Source: Chenopodium formosanum (Eukaryota; Streptophyta; Magnoliopsida; Caryophyllales; Amaranthaceae). From it: a stretch of DNA of 64,000 nucleotides. The notes beneath the pieces were generated by a model. It searched no databases. It saw nothing but the letters and a program-made list of their open reading frames with translations, and was not told where the DNA came from. The stretch spans positions 14,531,203 to 14,595,202 of the forward strand of contig CM044875.1 of assembly GCA_024500155.1 (NCBI GenBank), read 5' to 3'. The position numbers and the translations under genes are program-made. Below, in pieces: positions 9,850-20,669 of this stretch (position 1 is its first letter; each line of letters starts with the position of its first letter).

Positions 9850-12102
9850 GAAAATCAGTCCGCTAAAAGGAAGAAGGTGGAGAATCCAAAATCCAAGGAA
9901 CAAGGTCCTCCGAACATGGAACAAGGACAAGTGTCGAAGAAGAGTTCGAGAGCTTCATGTACTCCACTGGTAGAAGCCAATGTCCTTAAGTCGCTTTCGA
10001 AAGCATGTACTTTTCTTCACAGCGTGTTAGTGAGTTGCCTACGGGTACACATATTCAAGTGAACTTGCCTAAGGCATTGTTCCACTATGATAAGGATGCG
10101 ATCGCATACATTTCTAGAGAGGATGTGACGAAATTTCTAACCGGTTCCATGCTTAACATTTCCATCATCCAAACTTTCATGAGGTAAATTAACGAGACTA
10201 TTTCTAAACATATTGTATTTTTGATATTTTCGTACCAAAACAATGCAACTAGTAATTACTTGCACACATTACTTTCTTGAAGGTCACTACAGGAGCTCCT
10301 AATAAGTAGTAAACCCGATGGTGAAGCAGCAGTTGGGTGGTTATGCCCCGAACAGACCTTCGTAACCAAATGCTTGCATGACCCTCTTGATGTGATAGAT
10401 TACCTTGAGCGGGGTATTAGAGAATCAATGCGTGCGGGAAACAAGTTCATATTAGCCCCTTGCTTTGAGGAGTAAGTTTAAATATGTCACTCTTAATTTG
10501 TTTGTTAAGTATAGATGTTGACGTATAACAATTGAAGGATTGATATTTGCTTTAATATATATGTAGTCTACATTGGAGCCTTATGGTGATTTGTGTTTCC
10601 AATAACACAATCTACTACTTTGACTCGGCTCGTATATGGCCACCAAGGAAGTTGCTAGTGAATAACCTATTGAATAGGTACATACTGCTTCCTATATATT
10701 GTTTTGTATCATCACCTAAGTGATTGAGTGGCTATGTTCCTAAATTTATGCTTTTTTTTGAAGTATTATGAAGAAGTTGAATTGTCGTTTGGTTGCGGGT
10801 CCCACGTGGAAATATTCGAAGGTAAAGCCTTGATATATTGATTTATTTAATAAAATTGCCTTGAATTATGGCTATTCATGACTATTTTAACTTTGTGTCA
10901 TGTTAGTGTGCGCAACAAGACAACGACGTTGATTGTGTCCTGTACGTGATGAGGTTTATGCATGACATAGTCAATAGGTGCACTGAAGCCCAACACATTA
11001 AGGAGGTACTTGTTTTTTCTTTTTTTCGGTTCGATTTTGGATAAAGGTCGTCCTAAAACTAAGTAGGATGCTAATTTGTTATGATTCCAAAAATTAGACA
11101 CCTAAGACTAGTTGAAATTGACATGTTATGATAAAGAAATAGCTCATTAGATAAGAAATTTAGAAATCGCGCAAAGTAGTAGTGAAATAGGCGATTTTGG
11201 GTAAAAGTCGTCCTAAAACTTAGTAGATTGCTAATTTGCTATGATTCCAAACATTAGACACCTAAGACTAGTTGAAATTGACATGTTATGATAAAGAAAT
11301 AGCTTATTAGATAAGAAATGTAGAAATCGGGCAAAGTAGTAGTGAAATAGGCGATTTAGGGTAAAAGTCGTCCTAAAACTTAGTAGAATGCTAATTTGCT
11401 ATGATTTCAAACATTAGACACCTAAGAATAGTGGTAATTGACATGTTATGATAAAGAAATAGCTCATTAGATAAGAAATGTAGAAATCGGGCAAGTTAGA
11501 AATCAAATAGGCGATTTTTGGTAAAAGCCGTCCTAAAACTTAGTAGAATGCTAATTTGCTATGATTTCAAACATTAGACACCTAAGACTAGTTATAATTG
11601 ACATGTTATGATAAAGAAATAATTCACTAGATAAGAAATGTAGAAATCGGGCAAGTTAGAAGTCAAATAGACAATTTTTGGGAAAAGGCGTCCTAAAACT
11701 TAGTAGAATGCTAATTTGCTATGATTTCAAACATTAGACACCTCAGACTAGTTATAATTGACATGTTATGATAAAGAAATAGTTCATTAGATAATAAATG
11801 TAGAAATTGGGCAAGTTATAAGTGAAATAGGCGATTTTTGGTAAAAAAAAATGGTCCTAAAACTTAGTAGAATGCTAAATCGGGCAAGTTAGAATGATGT
11901 TTGAAATATTTAACATATACATGAATTATTATTATTTAAATATTAGTTTGAATTTTATGTAATATATGAATGATGTTTAATGTTTGGTATGTTTTTCTTT
12001 CCAAAGGTTTGTAAGATTCAAAGGGAAGGCCCTTTGACAAGGGAAGAAGTGGATGAAATTCGTGACATGTGGGCTTTTTTTGTGACATTTGATGGAATCT
12101 AG
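9850..12102 (+). pseudogene. Transposon-borne Ulp1-like (C48) cysteine protease
   Basis: This continues the gene at 8488-9751. Exons: about 9850-10183, 10283-10471, 10567-10677, 10764-10821, 10907-11005 and 12007-12102, with GT/AG borders except the first acceptor, where ATG stands in place of AG. The C48 catalytic residues are visible: His in LHWSLM (10567 exon), Asp in YYFDSA, and Gln and Cys in QQDNDVDCVLY (10907 exon). C48 enzymes cleave SUMO-type conjugates; the role in transposons is not settled. A frame change at about 9990-10005 splits KSLSKAC from MYFSSQRVSELPTG. The intron between the last two exons is swollen by a 160-bp tandem array. The family call is firm; activity is doubtful because of the frame breaks. 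Confidence 0.75.
11047..11864 (+). repeat. 160-bp tandem array inside the protease gene intron
   Basis: The motif GTCGTCCTAAAACT (or a one-base variant) starts at 11047, 11207, 11367, 11527 and 11687, exactly 160 bp apart. A sixth, damaged start is at about 11852, shifted by extra A residues and then cut short. Five full units differ by scattered substitutions and have no indel at the anchor points. Confidence 0.95.
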
Positions 12103-12504
12103 GTAGATTATATAATATATATGTGTTAGTTAGATAATTAATGAGATTGAGTTTTTTTTATTATGAACAATTAATATTTAGTTACTATCTTTTTTATTTT
12201 TTTTAAATATATATGTACATTATATTACTTTTTTATAATTAGTACTATATATTATTTATGAGTTTTATATATGTTATTATTATTATGCATTTTATTGTTA
12301 TTGAATTATTATTCTTAAATTTGTAATATTTTAAATTAATTATTATTAATTATTAATATTAATTAATAATAATATTAATAATAATAATAATTTTTAAAAT
12401 TACAGATTAATGTGCATATCAAAACAGGACACTAATAATATTATTATTATTAATTAATATATATTAAAAAAATAATAAAAAAAATATATATACAAATTGC
12501 AAGA
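12103..12504. other. AT-rich 3' region of the CACTA element
   Basis: Almost pure A/T after the protease stop, with no gene and no clear repeat unit beyond ATTATT-type runs. Confidence 0.6.
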
Positions 12505-12587
12505 GGTTTGCGCCAAAACCGCTTGCCATTTGCACTGGACATAATATTATGTCAAGTGCAAATGGCAAGCGGTTTTGGCGCCAAACC
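12505..12587. repeat. Near-perfect 83-bp palindrome
   Basis: Arms 12505-12545 and 12546-12587 are inverted copies differing by one inserted base and one mismatch, meeting at ATAAT/ATTAT with no spacer. The arms contain AACCGCTTGCCATT, the subterminal repeat that recurs at 12600-12720 near the CACTA terminus. Confidence 0.9.
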
Positions 12588-12589
12588 GC

Positions 12590-12731
12590 TTGCCTATCCC
12601 CCCTAATGGGAACCGGTTCTGAACCGCTTGCCATTTACATGGCAATTGGCAAGCCCCCTAAACCCATGCGGTTCAGAACCGCTTCCCATTAGGGGGTTTG
12701 AACCGCTTCCCATAATGTTTTTTCTACTAGT
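12590..12731 (-). repeat. CACTA subterminal repeats and terminal repeat
   Basis: Copies of GAACCGCTT(G/C)CCATT in both orientations lead to the TIR. In CACTA elements such subterminal repeats bind transposase (family knowledge). CTC at 12732-12734 is the candidate 3-bp duplication, unconfirmed. Confidence 0.6.
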
Positions 12732-12897
12732 GCTCTTAACTCCTCTTTTTCTCTTCACCTCTCACCATAGTACAATGATTGTCACGAATATACATAGTTC
12801 AAGGCATAAAAAAGACACTAACGGACGTGAAGATTCTACATCAATCCAATCGCCAGACCCATGAAAAATAGAGCAAAAGATTTTATGTAAACAACAC

Positions 12898-13080
12898 TTA
12901 CCTGAGTTTGCACGAACCATAATCAGGTGTTGTGCGAATCATCATGTCTAGTTTTTTGCGAATTTTCGATGGAAAAGCCTCAAGAGGCCATTCTTCTTCG
13001 AGTTCCGGCAAATATCCATCTATGCTTGGGCGAACTCTACTTCTTCCTCCATTACCTATGGTTGAGTTTTTTCTCCACAT
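12898..13080 (-). other. Possible coding exon, unknown
   Basis: A minus-strand frame runs from about 13080 to a strong donor CAG/GTAAGT at about 12900 and encodes GRSRVRPSIDGYLPELEEE, then WPLEAFPSKIRKKLDMMIR. Its composition looks like protein, unlike most short frames here, but I do not recognise a family and no partner exon was found. It could be a fragment captured by a transposon. Confidence 0.25.
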
Positions 13081-13507
13081 AATCCCAAACTTAATGTTAT
13101 AGGATTGTGTTGAATACTTTTCCACAAGATAAAATGTCTAGATCGTCATTAAGTTCAAAATACTTAATTAGGCCATGGTGAAACCCTTAAGTCAACATGA
13201 CTTCCTTATGAGTTGTTCAAAATGAAAATGAAGGAAAATCAATTCTTCCTTGGAGCACTTGATTGCATGTTGATATTTTGAAAAATAAGTACCGACCTTA
13301 TTACTAATCTAAAGAAAATTTTGTAAAGTAATGACTATTAAGTTTCCATGATACTTATATAATTATACTATTTAAAATTTCCTTTACTTAATTTTACATT
13401 GGTCAAATAAAATTGATTCATCTAAGTCAATAATTGATAGTCTTTCCCTATTGTTAGCCTAAATATTAGTAGTTTTCCTAACTAGAATCATGTTATTGAA
13501 GATGATT

Positions 13508-14305
13508 AATAGGCTCGGGCCACCCACCTTGTTGGGTCACATATGATATTTTTTGTTTTAGGCCTAACCCGCATCAATTTGTTTTTGGGATCCTTCCTAA
13601 AAGACCAAGTCTCAAACTTATTGGAGTGTTCTCTATTTACAAGAAAGTCCTCTCTTACTTATTTTTCCCATGAACGACTTGGATTTCCTACCCCAAAAAT
13701 CAATCCCTTAAACCAAGTACCACATAACTCATAGCCTACCTTTTAGCAAAGCCCTCTTGCACTGTCGCTATCACCCACGGGACTCGTCATCTAACCAACC
13801 ACATTGTCAAGTAGTCTTTCGATGCAAGGCTACAAACATTGTAGCATAGATCTCCATCTTATATCGTCGCTACCACCAAAAACACGCCACTTGACCACCA
13901 TAATATCAAGTGGACTTACGATACAAGACACCACAAATCTTCAATCACGAGGTCACATTATAGGTCCTCTACACAGTACTACCAAAGACTTCTATCCATG
14001 CCATTGAGTTATATGAATCTACACCCCTTGTGTTCCAACATCAAGTCACATTAGATTGTGTGTTTATCCTAATTGAATCATCGGCTATGATAGAACTTTT
14101 TGGGCTCCACCTCGTTGAGTCGCACATACACTCAATTTCCACATTAGTATGATATTGTCTGATTTGGGCCTTGCCCACATAGATTTGTTTTTGGGATCCT
14201 TTTCAAAAAGCCTCATACTTATTGGAGTGTGCTTTAAATTGTAAGGAAGTCTTCTCTTCCTGATTTTTCATGTAGGATTTGGATTTCCTACTTTAACAAT
14301 CTATT
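13508..14305 (+). repeat. Diverged direct repeat pair
   Basis: A block with ATTTGTTTTTGGGATCCTT, then CTTATTGGAGTGT, occurs at about 13508-13740 and again at about 14097-14305. Between them a GTCGCTA-CACC segment is also doubled (about 13765 and 13870). No gene is visible; probably an old, decayed element. Confidence 0.5.
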
Positions 14306-16009
14306 GATATAAACATCAAATTAACAAATGTACTAGCTAGTTTGAGATTAAGAAAAATAAACAACAACAAAGACGGAGAACAAGCAACAAAGGAGATATG
14401 GAGAATTTACCGTGGAAAACTTAAAAACAAGGACAAAAACCCACTAATTCACTATGAAATAATACTTTGATGAAGTATTGTTGTTTACAAGCTTTTTCTT
14501 TACCATAGAACTCCCACCCAAATCTAAACACTCAACCACTAAGTGTTTGGGTTTTACATTAAAGCTCTCTTTCTCTTTCTACATTTTTTCCTCTTCACTA
14601 TATAAACAATGACGGTTATGAATGTATGCACCTCGGAGCATAAATGAAAACATCCACAACTAATAATGTTTGGAAGAAATCAAAGTTTCAACGCACAAGG
14701 GCGCAGACGCGCCATGACACCTTTGCATGGATACGCACCTCGAGGTATCCCTTGCTTTAACTTTGCACGAACGTGTAAACGCAACTGTCTCCAGGCTAAA
14801 TATATGCGAATGAACCTTCTTATTTGCACAGATGCACAAAACCTTCAAACTTAACAACACCTTATGAAGCGATCATAAATTTCTCGTTTCTTCTACATAA
14901 CATTGTTTGACTAGTTGTTGGAAAGCTTTTCAGACAAGCTATCACCTCTAACTTAAATCATCTCAAAATAACCAATAGATCTTGATATGTACCCATTCGA
15001 AGTCATCTCTTTGCTACCCATCATTACTTAACACCAAACAATAACCCATAATTTAAACTCCTACGCTATGCATCCTTATGCATTGAGTCATTCTTCACAC
15101 TTTGCCAAATCCCACAATCTCCCAGCCAAAGATCGGTTCAGGCATGAGAACAAGCATACTCCATACATTCTAAGAAAAAAAACATTTTCACAAAACATCT
15201 CTAAATAACCCTTTAATCTTCCACTCAAAATACCCTTCAATCTCCAAGAGACCACAAAGCCCATTAATGAACCATCATCATCATTAACTCCAAACAAATA
15301 ATTGGCTTTCTAAACACCAAGGGCGCTAGGCATATTCTCTACACCAAGGACAAAACACCAAGGTTTGCACCAACCTTAACAATAAAAATACTACCAAAGG
15401 ATTTTGCATGTACACCCAACACTCTCACCATTCTCCAATCAAATACACACTATAAAACAACACACAAGCAAATCCAAAAGATTTGACCTTTGATCATGAA
15501 ATAACACGCCATTCTTTTACCCAAACAAAACAACCTTTGCTTCATTTTCTTTTCAACACACAATGACCTTGTGTGCAACATGTCTTCCTTATACCGAGGA
15601 ATAATACCAAAGTCTACACCAACTTCATCAAAATCATTTACTCTTCACCAAGGAAACCAAACATTAATATCAACATTATTCTTGATAAAACCACTTAAGA
15701 AAGCACTACTTTCTCTTTAGCAAGGAAGCAAACTCGAAACCTACACCAACTCTGATCCAACACATCACCTTTCCTACCCTAAGAAGGATAACATTGATAT
15801 TTTCACCTCTACACCAAGGAAATTATCACCTTCTCTCAACCAAGGAAGCAAACATCAAAGTCTACACCAACTTTTCCTTCTACAGCAGCGGTGAATGATG
15901 ATATAATCACTAGTCATGCTGATCCTTCCTAAACTTTCACCCTCGTCCAAGTTCTTTAAGGAAATGAAAGAGAATGGGAAAAGTTGATAGTAAGAGAAGA
16001 ATCAATGTG
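14306..16009. other. Gene-free stretch with CACCAAGG-type wording
   Basis: No convincing coding sequence. From about 15300 to 15870 short phrases such as TCTACACCAA and CCAAGGAAG recur irregularly, suggesting a decayed low-complexity repeat. Confidence 0.4.
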
Positions 16010-16069
16010 AAAGACTTTAAGGGGAGTGGAATAGAAAGGAAAGACTTTAAGGGGAGTGGAATAGAAAGG
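16010..16069 (+). repeat. 30-bp tandem duplication
   Basis: A unit containing AAAGACTTTAAGGGGAGTGG followed by AATAGAAAGG is present twice in a row. Confidence 0.9.
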
Positions 16070-16550
16070 TAGGTAAAGGGAATAAACAAAAATGTCCGAC
16101 AAATTATATAACACCAAAAGGAATCATCCCACTTCATTATTCTCTTATCATTTTATGGATACCATAAACCAAAACCCCTAAAAAATGGTTATGACTTATT
16201 GTAACTCCACATTTTTTAAAATTCTCTTAAATAGCATTAAAGTAATAGTATTTCTCTAAACTAGCTTTATTTTGAAAATACTAATATATTAACCTTCAGA
16301 AATAAAAAATAGTTAACTAATTAACCCAATATACTCTACCTAGATTCATCTTCACCATTACTACCACCATTTCCCTTTACCCTGACCACCCAGCCAACGC
16401 CCTCCCGCCTCTCCTCCACCCCTAAGGGTTGGGGGGTATGCAAGAGGGTGGTTAAGGAAAAGCGATGGGAAGGAAGGTGGCGCCTGGGGGGTCAAGGAAA
16501 AGGGGATGGGTGAGAAGGTGGCGGCTGGGTGGTTAGGGAGAAGGGAAAAG

Positions 16551-16884
16551 TGTTGAAGTTAGTTCTTCAAGTTTGTGGTTAATGAGCTTCATTCCTTAGT
16601 TTTAGGATAAATATCTTAGTTTAAATTTGTTAATTAGAATTAGTCAAATTAAGTACGTTAGTCATGTGTTACCTATTGTTAGTGGATGTTAGTGGACTTG
16701 TTAACTATGTAGTTGGAGTATATCATGGAGTACCCACTTCCTAGTTAGTTGCTTTATTTTAGTTATTTGGTTTATCTTGTAAAGGCTATTTATATATTGC
16801 CTAACTTTCTATTATTGAAGGAATGAGAAAGCATCAGCTCATTTTGCAACGTCTTTTTTTATTTTTGATTTCTTATATCCAACA
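16551..16884 (+). repeat. 5' LTR of the gag-only element
   Basis: 334 bp starting TGTTGAAGTTAG and ending TATATCCAACA. TTTATATATTGCC at about 16788 may be its TATA region. Confidence 0.9.
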
Positions 16885-16887
16885 AAT

Positions 16888-16899
16888 TGGTATCAGAGC
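16888..16899 (+). other. Primer binding site, initiator tRNA-Met type
   Basis: TGGTATCAGAGC lies three bases after the LTR and is the standard plant copia PBS complementary to the 3' end of initiator tRNA-Met. Confidence 0.85.
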
Positions 16900-16946
16900 T
16901 ATTTGATTCTTAGGGCTTGTGAGGTTAAAAAATCGTGAGAGTTCTA

Positions 16947-17813
16947 ATGTCTATCCCAAACAACTTTTCACTTTCCATTCCCACATTCAAAGGGGATAAT
17001 TATTGTACATGGGATATCAAAATGAAATCATATTTGAAAGCCATGAGTTTATGGGAAGCAATTGAGAATGATGTGTATCCAATTCCTCTTTCACAAAATC
17101 CAATCGTAGCCCAAACCAAAAAATATGATGAGGATATGGCAAAAATTGCAAAGGCACTTTCGTGTCTACATTCGGCGGTGTCGGATGAAATCTTCACAAC
17201 TATTATGGGTTGTGATACTCCTAAAGAAGAATGGAAAAATATTAAGGAGGAGTATGAAGGAAACCATCAAACCAAACTCATGCAAATTTTAAACCTTAAA
17301 AGAGAGTTTGAAATAATGGGGATGAAAGGTAGTAAAGGTGTTAAAGAATACGGGAGCCGGCTAATGTCCATTGCAAATCAAATCAAATTACTTGGTGGAG
17401 AATTTGACAATCAAAGAGTAGTGGACAAACTTCTTGTTAGTCTTCCGGAAATGTATGAAACTAAACTTTCTTCAATTGAAGATACTAAAGATTTTTCAAA
17501 GTTGACAGTTTTGAAATTGATCAATTCACTCCATACGGTGGATCAAAGGAGGTCCATAAGAAACGAAAATGATGAAAACAAGAATGAAAAGGCTTTTTTT
17601 TTAGCAAAATCACCTAATCAAAAGGGGAAAGGCAAGTCCGTCCAATGCAACAATTGTCAAAAGATAGGTCATGAGGAAAAGGATTGTTGGCATAAGGGAA
17701 AGCCGAAATGTTTCAAATGTCAAAAATTTGGGCATTTGGAAAAGAATTGTAGGTCTCAAAATAAAGAGCAAGAGACCATGGCACAAGTGGCCGTAGAAGA
17801 GAACTTATTTTAG
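16947..17813 (+). CDS. Copia-type Gag with two zinc knuckles
   Basis: Intact 288-codon ORF. The N-terminus (FSLSIPTFKGDNYCTWDIKM) matches copia gag/UBN2-type proteins, in which the YxxW motif follows a GxNYxxW pattern. The middle is the capsid-like helical region. Near the C-terminus are two CCHC zinc knuckles, CNNCQKIGHEEKDC (about 17647-17688) and CFKCQKFGHLEKNC (about 17710-17751), for RNA binding. I chose the ATG at 16947, since the frame only extends 12 bases further as GTG. It ends with TAG and no pol follows; the 3' LTR is 200 bp downstream. Gag would package the element RNA in virus-like particles. Confidence 0.9.
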   Translation: MSIPNNFSLSIPTFKGDNYCTWDIKMKSYLKAMSLWEAIENDVYPIPLSQNPIVAQTKKYDEDMAKIAKALSCLHSAVSDEIFTTIMGCDTPKEEWKNIKEEYEGNHQTKLMQILNLKREFEIMGMKGSKGVKEYGSRLMSIANQIKLLGGEFDNQRVVDKLLVSLPEMYETKLSSIEDTKDFSKLTVLKLINSLHTVDQRRSIRNENDENKNEKAFFLAKSPNQKGKGKSVQCNNCQKIGHEEKDCWHKGKPKCFKCQKFGHLEKNCRSQNKEQETMAQVAVEENLF

Positions 17814-18002
17814 TGTTGTGGGTGAGAAGTGCATCATGGAGGGAAGTACTCCAAAATTTGAAGAGTGTGCTAGTTGGTGAAAGTGCATCAACAAGTAAAC
17901 ATTGATGGTTGGTGATAATGTGCATCAACAGCGAATTGTGTAGGTGATGAGACGGGCATCACAATATTGAAGAGACGTGCTTCATAATTATCACAAACTT
18001 TG

Positions 18003-18015
18003 AAGCAAGGGGGTG
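18003..18015 (+). other. Polypurine tract of the gag-only element
   Basis: AAGCAAGGGGGTG directly precedes the 3' LTR. Confidence 0.75.
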
Positions 18016-18348
18016 TGTTGAAGTTAGTGCTTCAAGTTTGTGGTTAATTAGCTTCATTCCTTAGGTTTAGGATAAATATCTTAGTTTAAATTTGTTAATT
18101 AGAATTAGTCAAATTAAGTACGTTAGTCATGTGTTACCTATTGTTAGTGAATGTTAGTGGACTTGTTAATTAATTAGTTGGAGTACATCATGGAGTACCC
18201 ACTTCCTAGTTAGTTGCTTTATTTTAGTTACTTGGTTTATCTTGTAAAGGCTATTTATATGGCCTAACTTTCTATTATTGAATGAATGAGAAAGCACCAG
18301 TTCATTTTGCAGCGTCTTTCTTTTATTTTTGCTTCCTTATATCCAACA
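18016..18348 (+). repeat. 3' LTR of the gag-only element
   Basis: 333 bp, starts TGTTGAAGTTAG and ends TATATCCAACA, aligned throughout with the 5' LTR. Confidence 0.9.
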
Positions 18349-18675
18349 AAAAGGTGGCAGTGGTGGTGATAGTGAAGGAAAGGGGGTGTGGGGGTTAATT
18401 AGCTAACTATGGTTAGTCATTTGGTTAATTATGTTAGAATAAATCTAGATTAGATAAAAATTATAACTTTAATGCAATTTAAGAGAATTTTGAAAATTTT
18501 TACTGTCATTAAGAATATGCAATTTTACATGGCTATCATTGAGAATTTTCTAAAATAAATAAAGTTTTAGCAAAAATAATTTCATTTCAATAAAAATAAA
18601 TTCAGTTAAGCAAAAACAAGATGAATTAAACATTATCCGACAAATAATAAAAATAAAAAATAAAAAAATACTCAC

Positions 18676-18859
18676 ATATTCGAGGAGACCGTAATCATAC
18701 ATTCTGCTGAGGAAATAATCGTTTTTGCCACTGATAACTTCAAAAAGTAGTACACCAAATTTGTATATGTCGGATCTTATAGAATACTCATTTTCAATTT
18801 GCCTAGAACATGAGCCGAATGTCAAAACATTGTATAAACACCACAATGGAATTGATATC
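18676..18859 (-). CDS. CRK exon 5: activation segment end and subdomain IX
   Basis: The exon runs from an AAG acceptor (18861-18860) to the donor AATAT/GTGAGT, 184 bp. Its first base completes the codon left by exon 4, and its end is in phase with exon 6. It encodes SIRSDIYKFGVLLFEVISGK, the usual SDVYSFGVLLLEIISGK of CRKs with the invariant Asp kept. Upstream, where CRKs have VGTYGYMAPEYA, the exon reads VLTFGSCSRQI: the APE motif is lost. This suggests a relaxed or non-catalytic kinase. An ORF reading on past the donor is intron. Confidence 0.8.
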
Positions 18860-19267
18860 CTTAGGAGTATATCACTAAACACTGAGTATTAATAAAGAAA
18901 CTCTCCATATAGGATATAGTATTAGAAGTTCATCATCCATACCAGCTCAATATGGAAGTCATGCATTAACCTTCTCTTAGTCCTTCACACGAATTTTAAA
19001 CTACATCTATAATAGTGATTAATCATTAAGACTATAACAATATATTTATATACTACGTATAACTTGTTAAATTGGCTATAAAAACACTTTTCACATGTAC
19101 ATTATTAAAGATATATATGGTCAAAATATGCACTAGTGACTAGTGGCCATAACCAACAAGGAAATAGTGTTTAACGTACTAATGTTGTAGATTAGCATTC
19201 CTTCATTAAGAATTGTCACATATATGTGCAATGTATACTTCCAAAAATGGAATAAGCATTATATTAA

Positions 19268-20588
19268 GGGTGTGTTATATTTACCTGATTTTTACTTATC
19301 TGAACTTATCTTAATTTATCTTATCTTATCTGAACTTATTATAGTTATAAATTAACAGAAAGACTTGTGTGGACCTGAGGTCTATACACACGCAACTAAC
19401 ATTATATTGAACATAGTGACCCTTATTTTTAACATAGTAACTTTATTTTTAATATAGTAACCTTTATTAAAGCTACTACAACATTTAATAATATTGTAAA
19501 CTTGAAATACGACGTTATTACCCTAATTTTAACATATTGGCCTTTATTATTCATATTGATCAGTATATAAAATATTTCATTAAAAAAACTAATCACTTAG
19601 GCCTTTACATTACCAAAATGACTTTTATTTCAACTTAGTGGCCCTTTTTTTAATTATAGTGACAAGGGCCGTCTCCGACAATCTAGTGGCCCTGTTCTAA
19701 CTATTAAAATTGGGCCTTTTAATTTTTAGAGGACTATTTTAAAAGGTTAAAAATATTATTATTACTTCCTCTGTTTTTATTTTATTGCACCATTAACACT
19801 TTTACACTATTCAGTTAAAATTCTTTGACTATCATTTGTGATTATACATTAGAAAAAATATAGTTATGTGGGATCTAGTTAGATTCGTATCAATCTCTAC
19901 TTTTCAAATATCAAATTTTTACAATTTTTACAAAAGTATAATTGAAGATATTGATAGCTAAAGTAATGCATTGATAAGCGTGAATTCCCTTATGGTGCAA
20001 TAAAAAAAGAACGGAGGAAGTATAAAATGGCATTTTTTTTAAAGTACAATACTACAAATTATTATAGAGCTAAAATATTCATATTACTAAGTTTAATAGT
20101 AATTGAATAAAACAACAAACAAAAACTTTTTATTTAAAAAGTATCATCCTTCTAATATTTTTTGAAGCAAAATGCTCAATTATATTTTCATAATCAATTT
20201 AATTTTGTTTTGAAAATTAAAAAACAAATTCAAAGATTTAAGATGAATTTTTAGGTTTTAGTTTGGAAATGGTGGTCTCTAGAAGAAGGTGAATATGTAA
20301 GGTTATGATTTTTTTTTTTTTTAAATTATGGGCCCCTATTTTTTATATTAATAAAACAACTATAGTTTCTCTAATGTTAGTGATCCATAATAAATTAGTG
20401 TGAACCAGATCCATTTAAGAATTTGTAATAAATTAAACTTGGCAGCCTGATTAACTCTTATCACAACTTATCTGAACTTATTTCTCCTGAACTTATCTTA
20501 TTTGAACTTATTAACCCTTATATGAACTTATCTGAACTTATTAATTTAACCCTGAAAAAAATGGAAATAAGGTGAACATAACAAGGCC
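19268..20588. mobile_element. Tourist-like element with internal insertion
   Basis: Ends GGGTGTGTTATATTTACCT and, on the other strand, GGCCTTGTTATGTTCACCT, flanked by TAA at 19265-19267 and 20589-20591. GAACTTATCT-type repeats lie near both ends. The middle is invaded by the MITE at 19765-20020 and other sequence. Confidence 0.6.
19765..20020. mobile_element. Stowaway-like MITE, family B
   Basis: Left end CTTCCTCTGTTTTTATTTTA then TTGCACCATTA; the right end complement is CTTCCTCCGTTCTTTTTTTA then TTGCACCATAA. TA flanks at 19763-19764 and 20021-20022. Related ends occur at 37392 and 37751-38979. Confidence 0.8.
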
Positions 20589-20669
20589 TAATACCAATGT
20601 TGTAATTAGGCATTTTGCTCATTATGAATAAATAAAATCATATGTACTACAAACTAATTTAACAAGTTA

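Larger units (their letters stand above)
8488..12731 (+). mobile_element. CACTA-type element, 5' end undefined
   Basis: The right end at 12731 reads, on the minus strand, CACTAGTAGAAAAAACATTA, a CACTA (En/Spm) terminus. Subterminal AACCGCTT-type repeats and a large palindrome precede it. A multi-exon plus-strand gene of the kind carried by CACTA and Kaonashi-type MULE elements (plant-transposon domain plus Ulp1 protease) occupies 8488-12102. No matching CACTA 5' terminus and no TNP2-type transposase were found, so the copy is truncated or non-autonomous. It sits directly after the MULE-MITE. Confidence 0.65.
16551..18348 (+). mobile_element. Gag-only LTR retrotransposon (TR-GAG type), 1798 bp
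   Basis: Complete small element: 5' LTR, PBS, one gag ORF, PPT, 3' LTR. It is flanked by a perfect 5-bp target duplication AAAAG (16546-16550 and 18349-18353). There is no protease, RT or integrase, so it must use enzymes from an autonomous, probably copia-type, partner. Non-autonomous elements of this layout are known in plants as TR-GAG. The two LTRs differ at roughly 5 percent of positions by eye. Confidence 0.9.
16180..18551. mobile_element. Long-TIR element, split by a gag-only LTR element
   Basis: The left arm (16217-16345, AAAATTCTCTTAAATAGCAT onward to AGTTAACTAATTAACCC) matches the complement of the right arm (18395-18551, which starts AGAAAATTCTCAATGATAG on the minus strand). The core beside the arms is C-rich at the left (CACCCAGCCAACGCC) and G-rich at the right. 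The LTR element at 16551-18348 is nested in the core. The left border is approximate, and no target duplication was identified. Confidence 0.55.
5468..18675 (-). other. CRK intron 5 (13.2 kb) filled with transposons
   Basis: Between the donor GTGAGT at 18675-18670 and the acceptor CAG at 5470-5468 lie a Helitron, a SINE, two MITEs, a CACTA element with a protease gene, and a gag-only LTR element inside a long-TIR element. Separate entries describe them. Stretches at 12732-16180 and elsewhere between those entries hold no convincing gene. Confidence 0.8.

Noticed and set aside
11047..11864. CRISPR-like array
   Set aside because: Units are 160-bp head-to-tail copies without short repeats and unique spacers, in a plant transposon intron.
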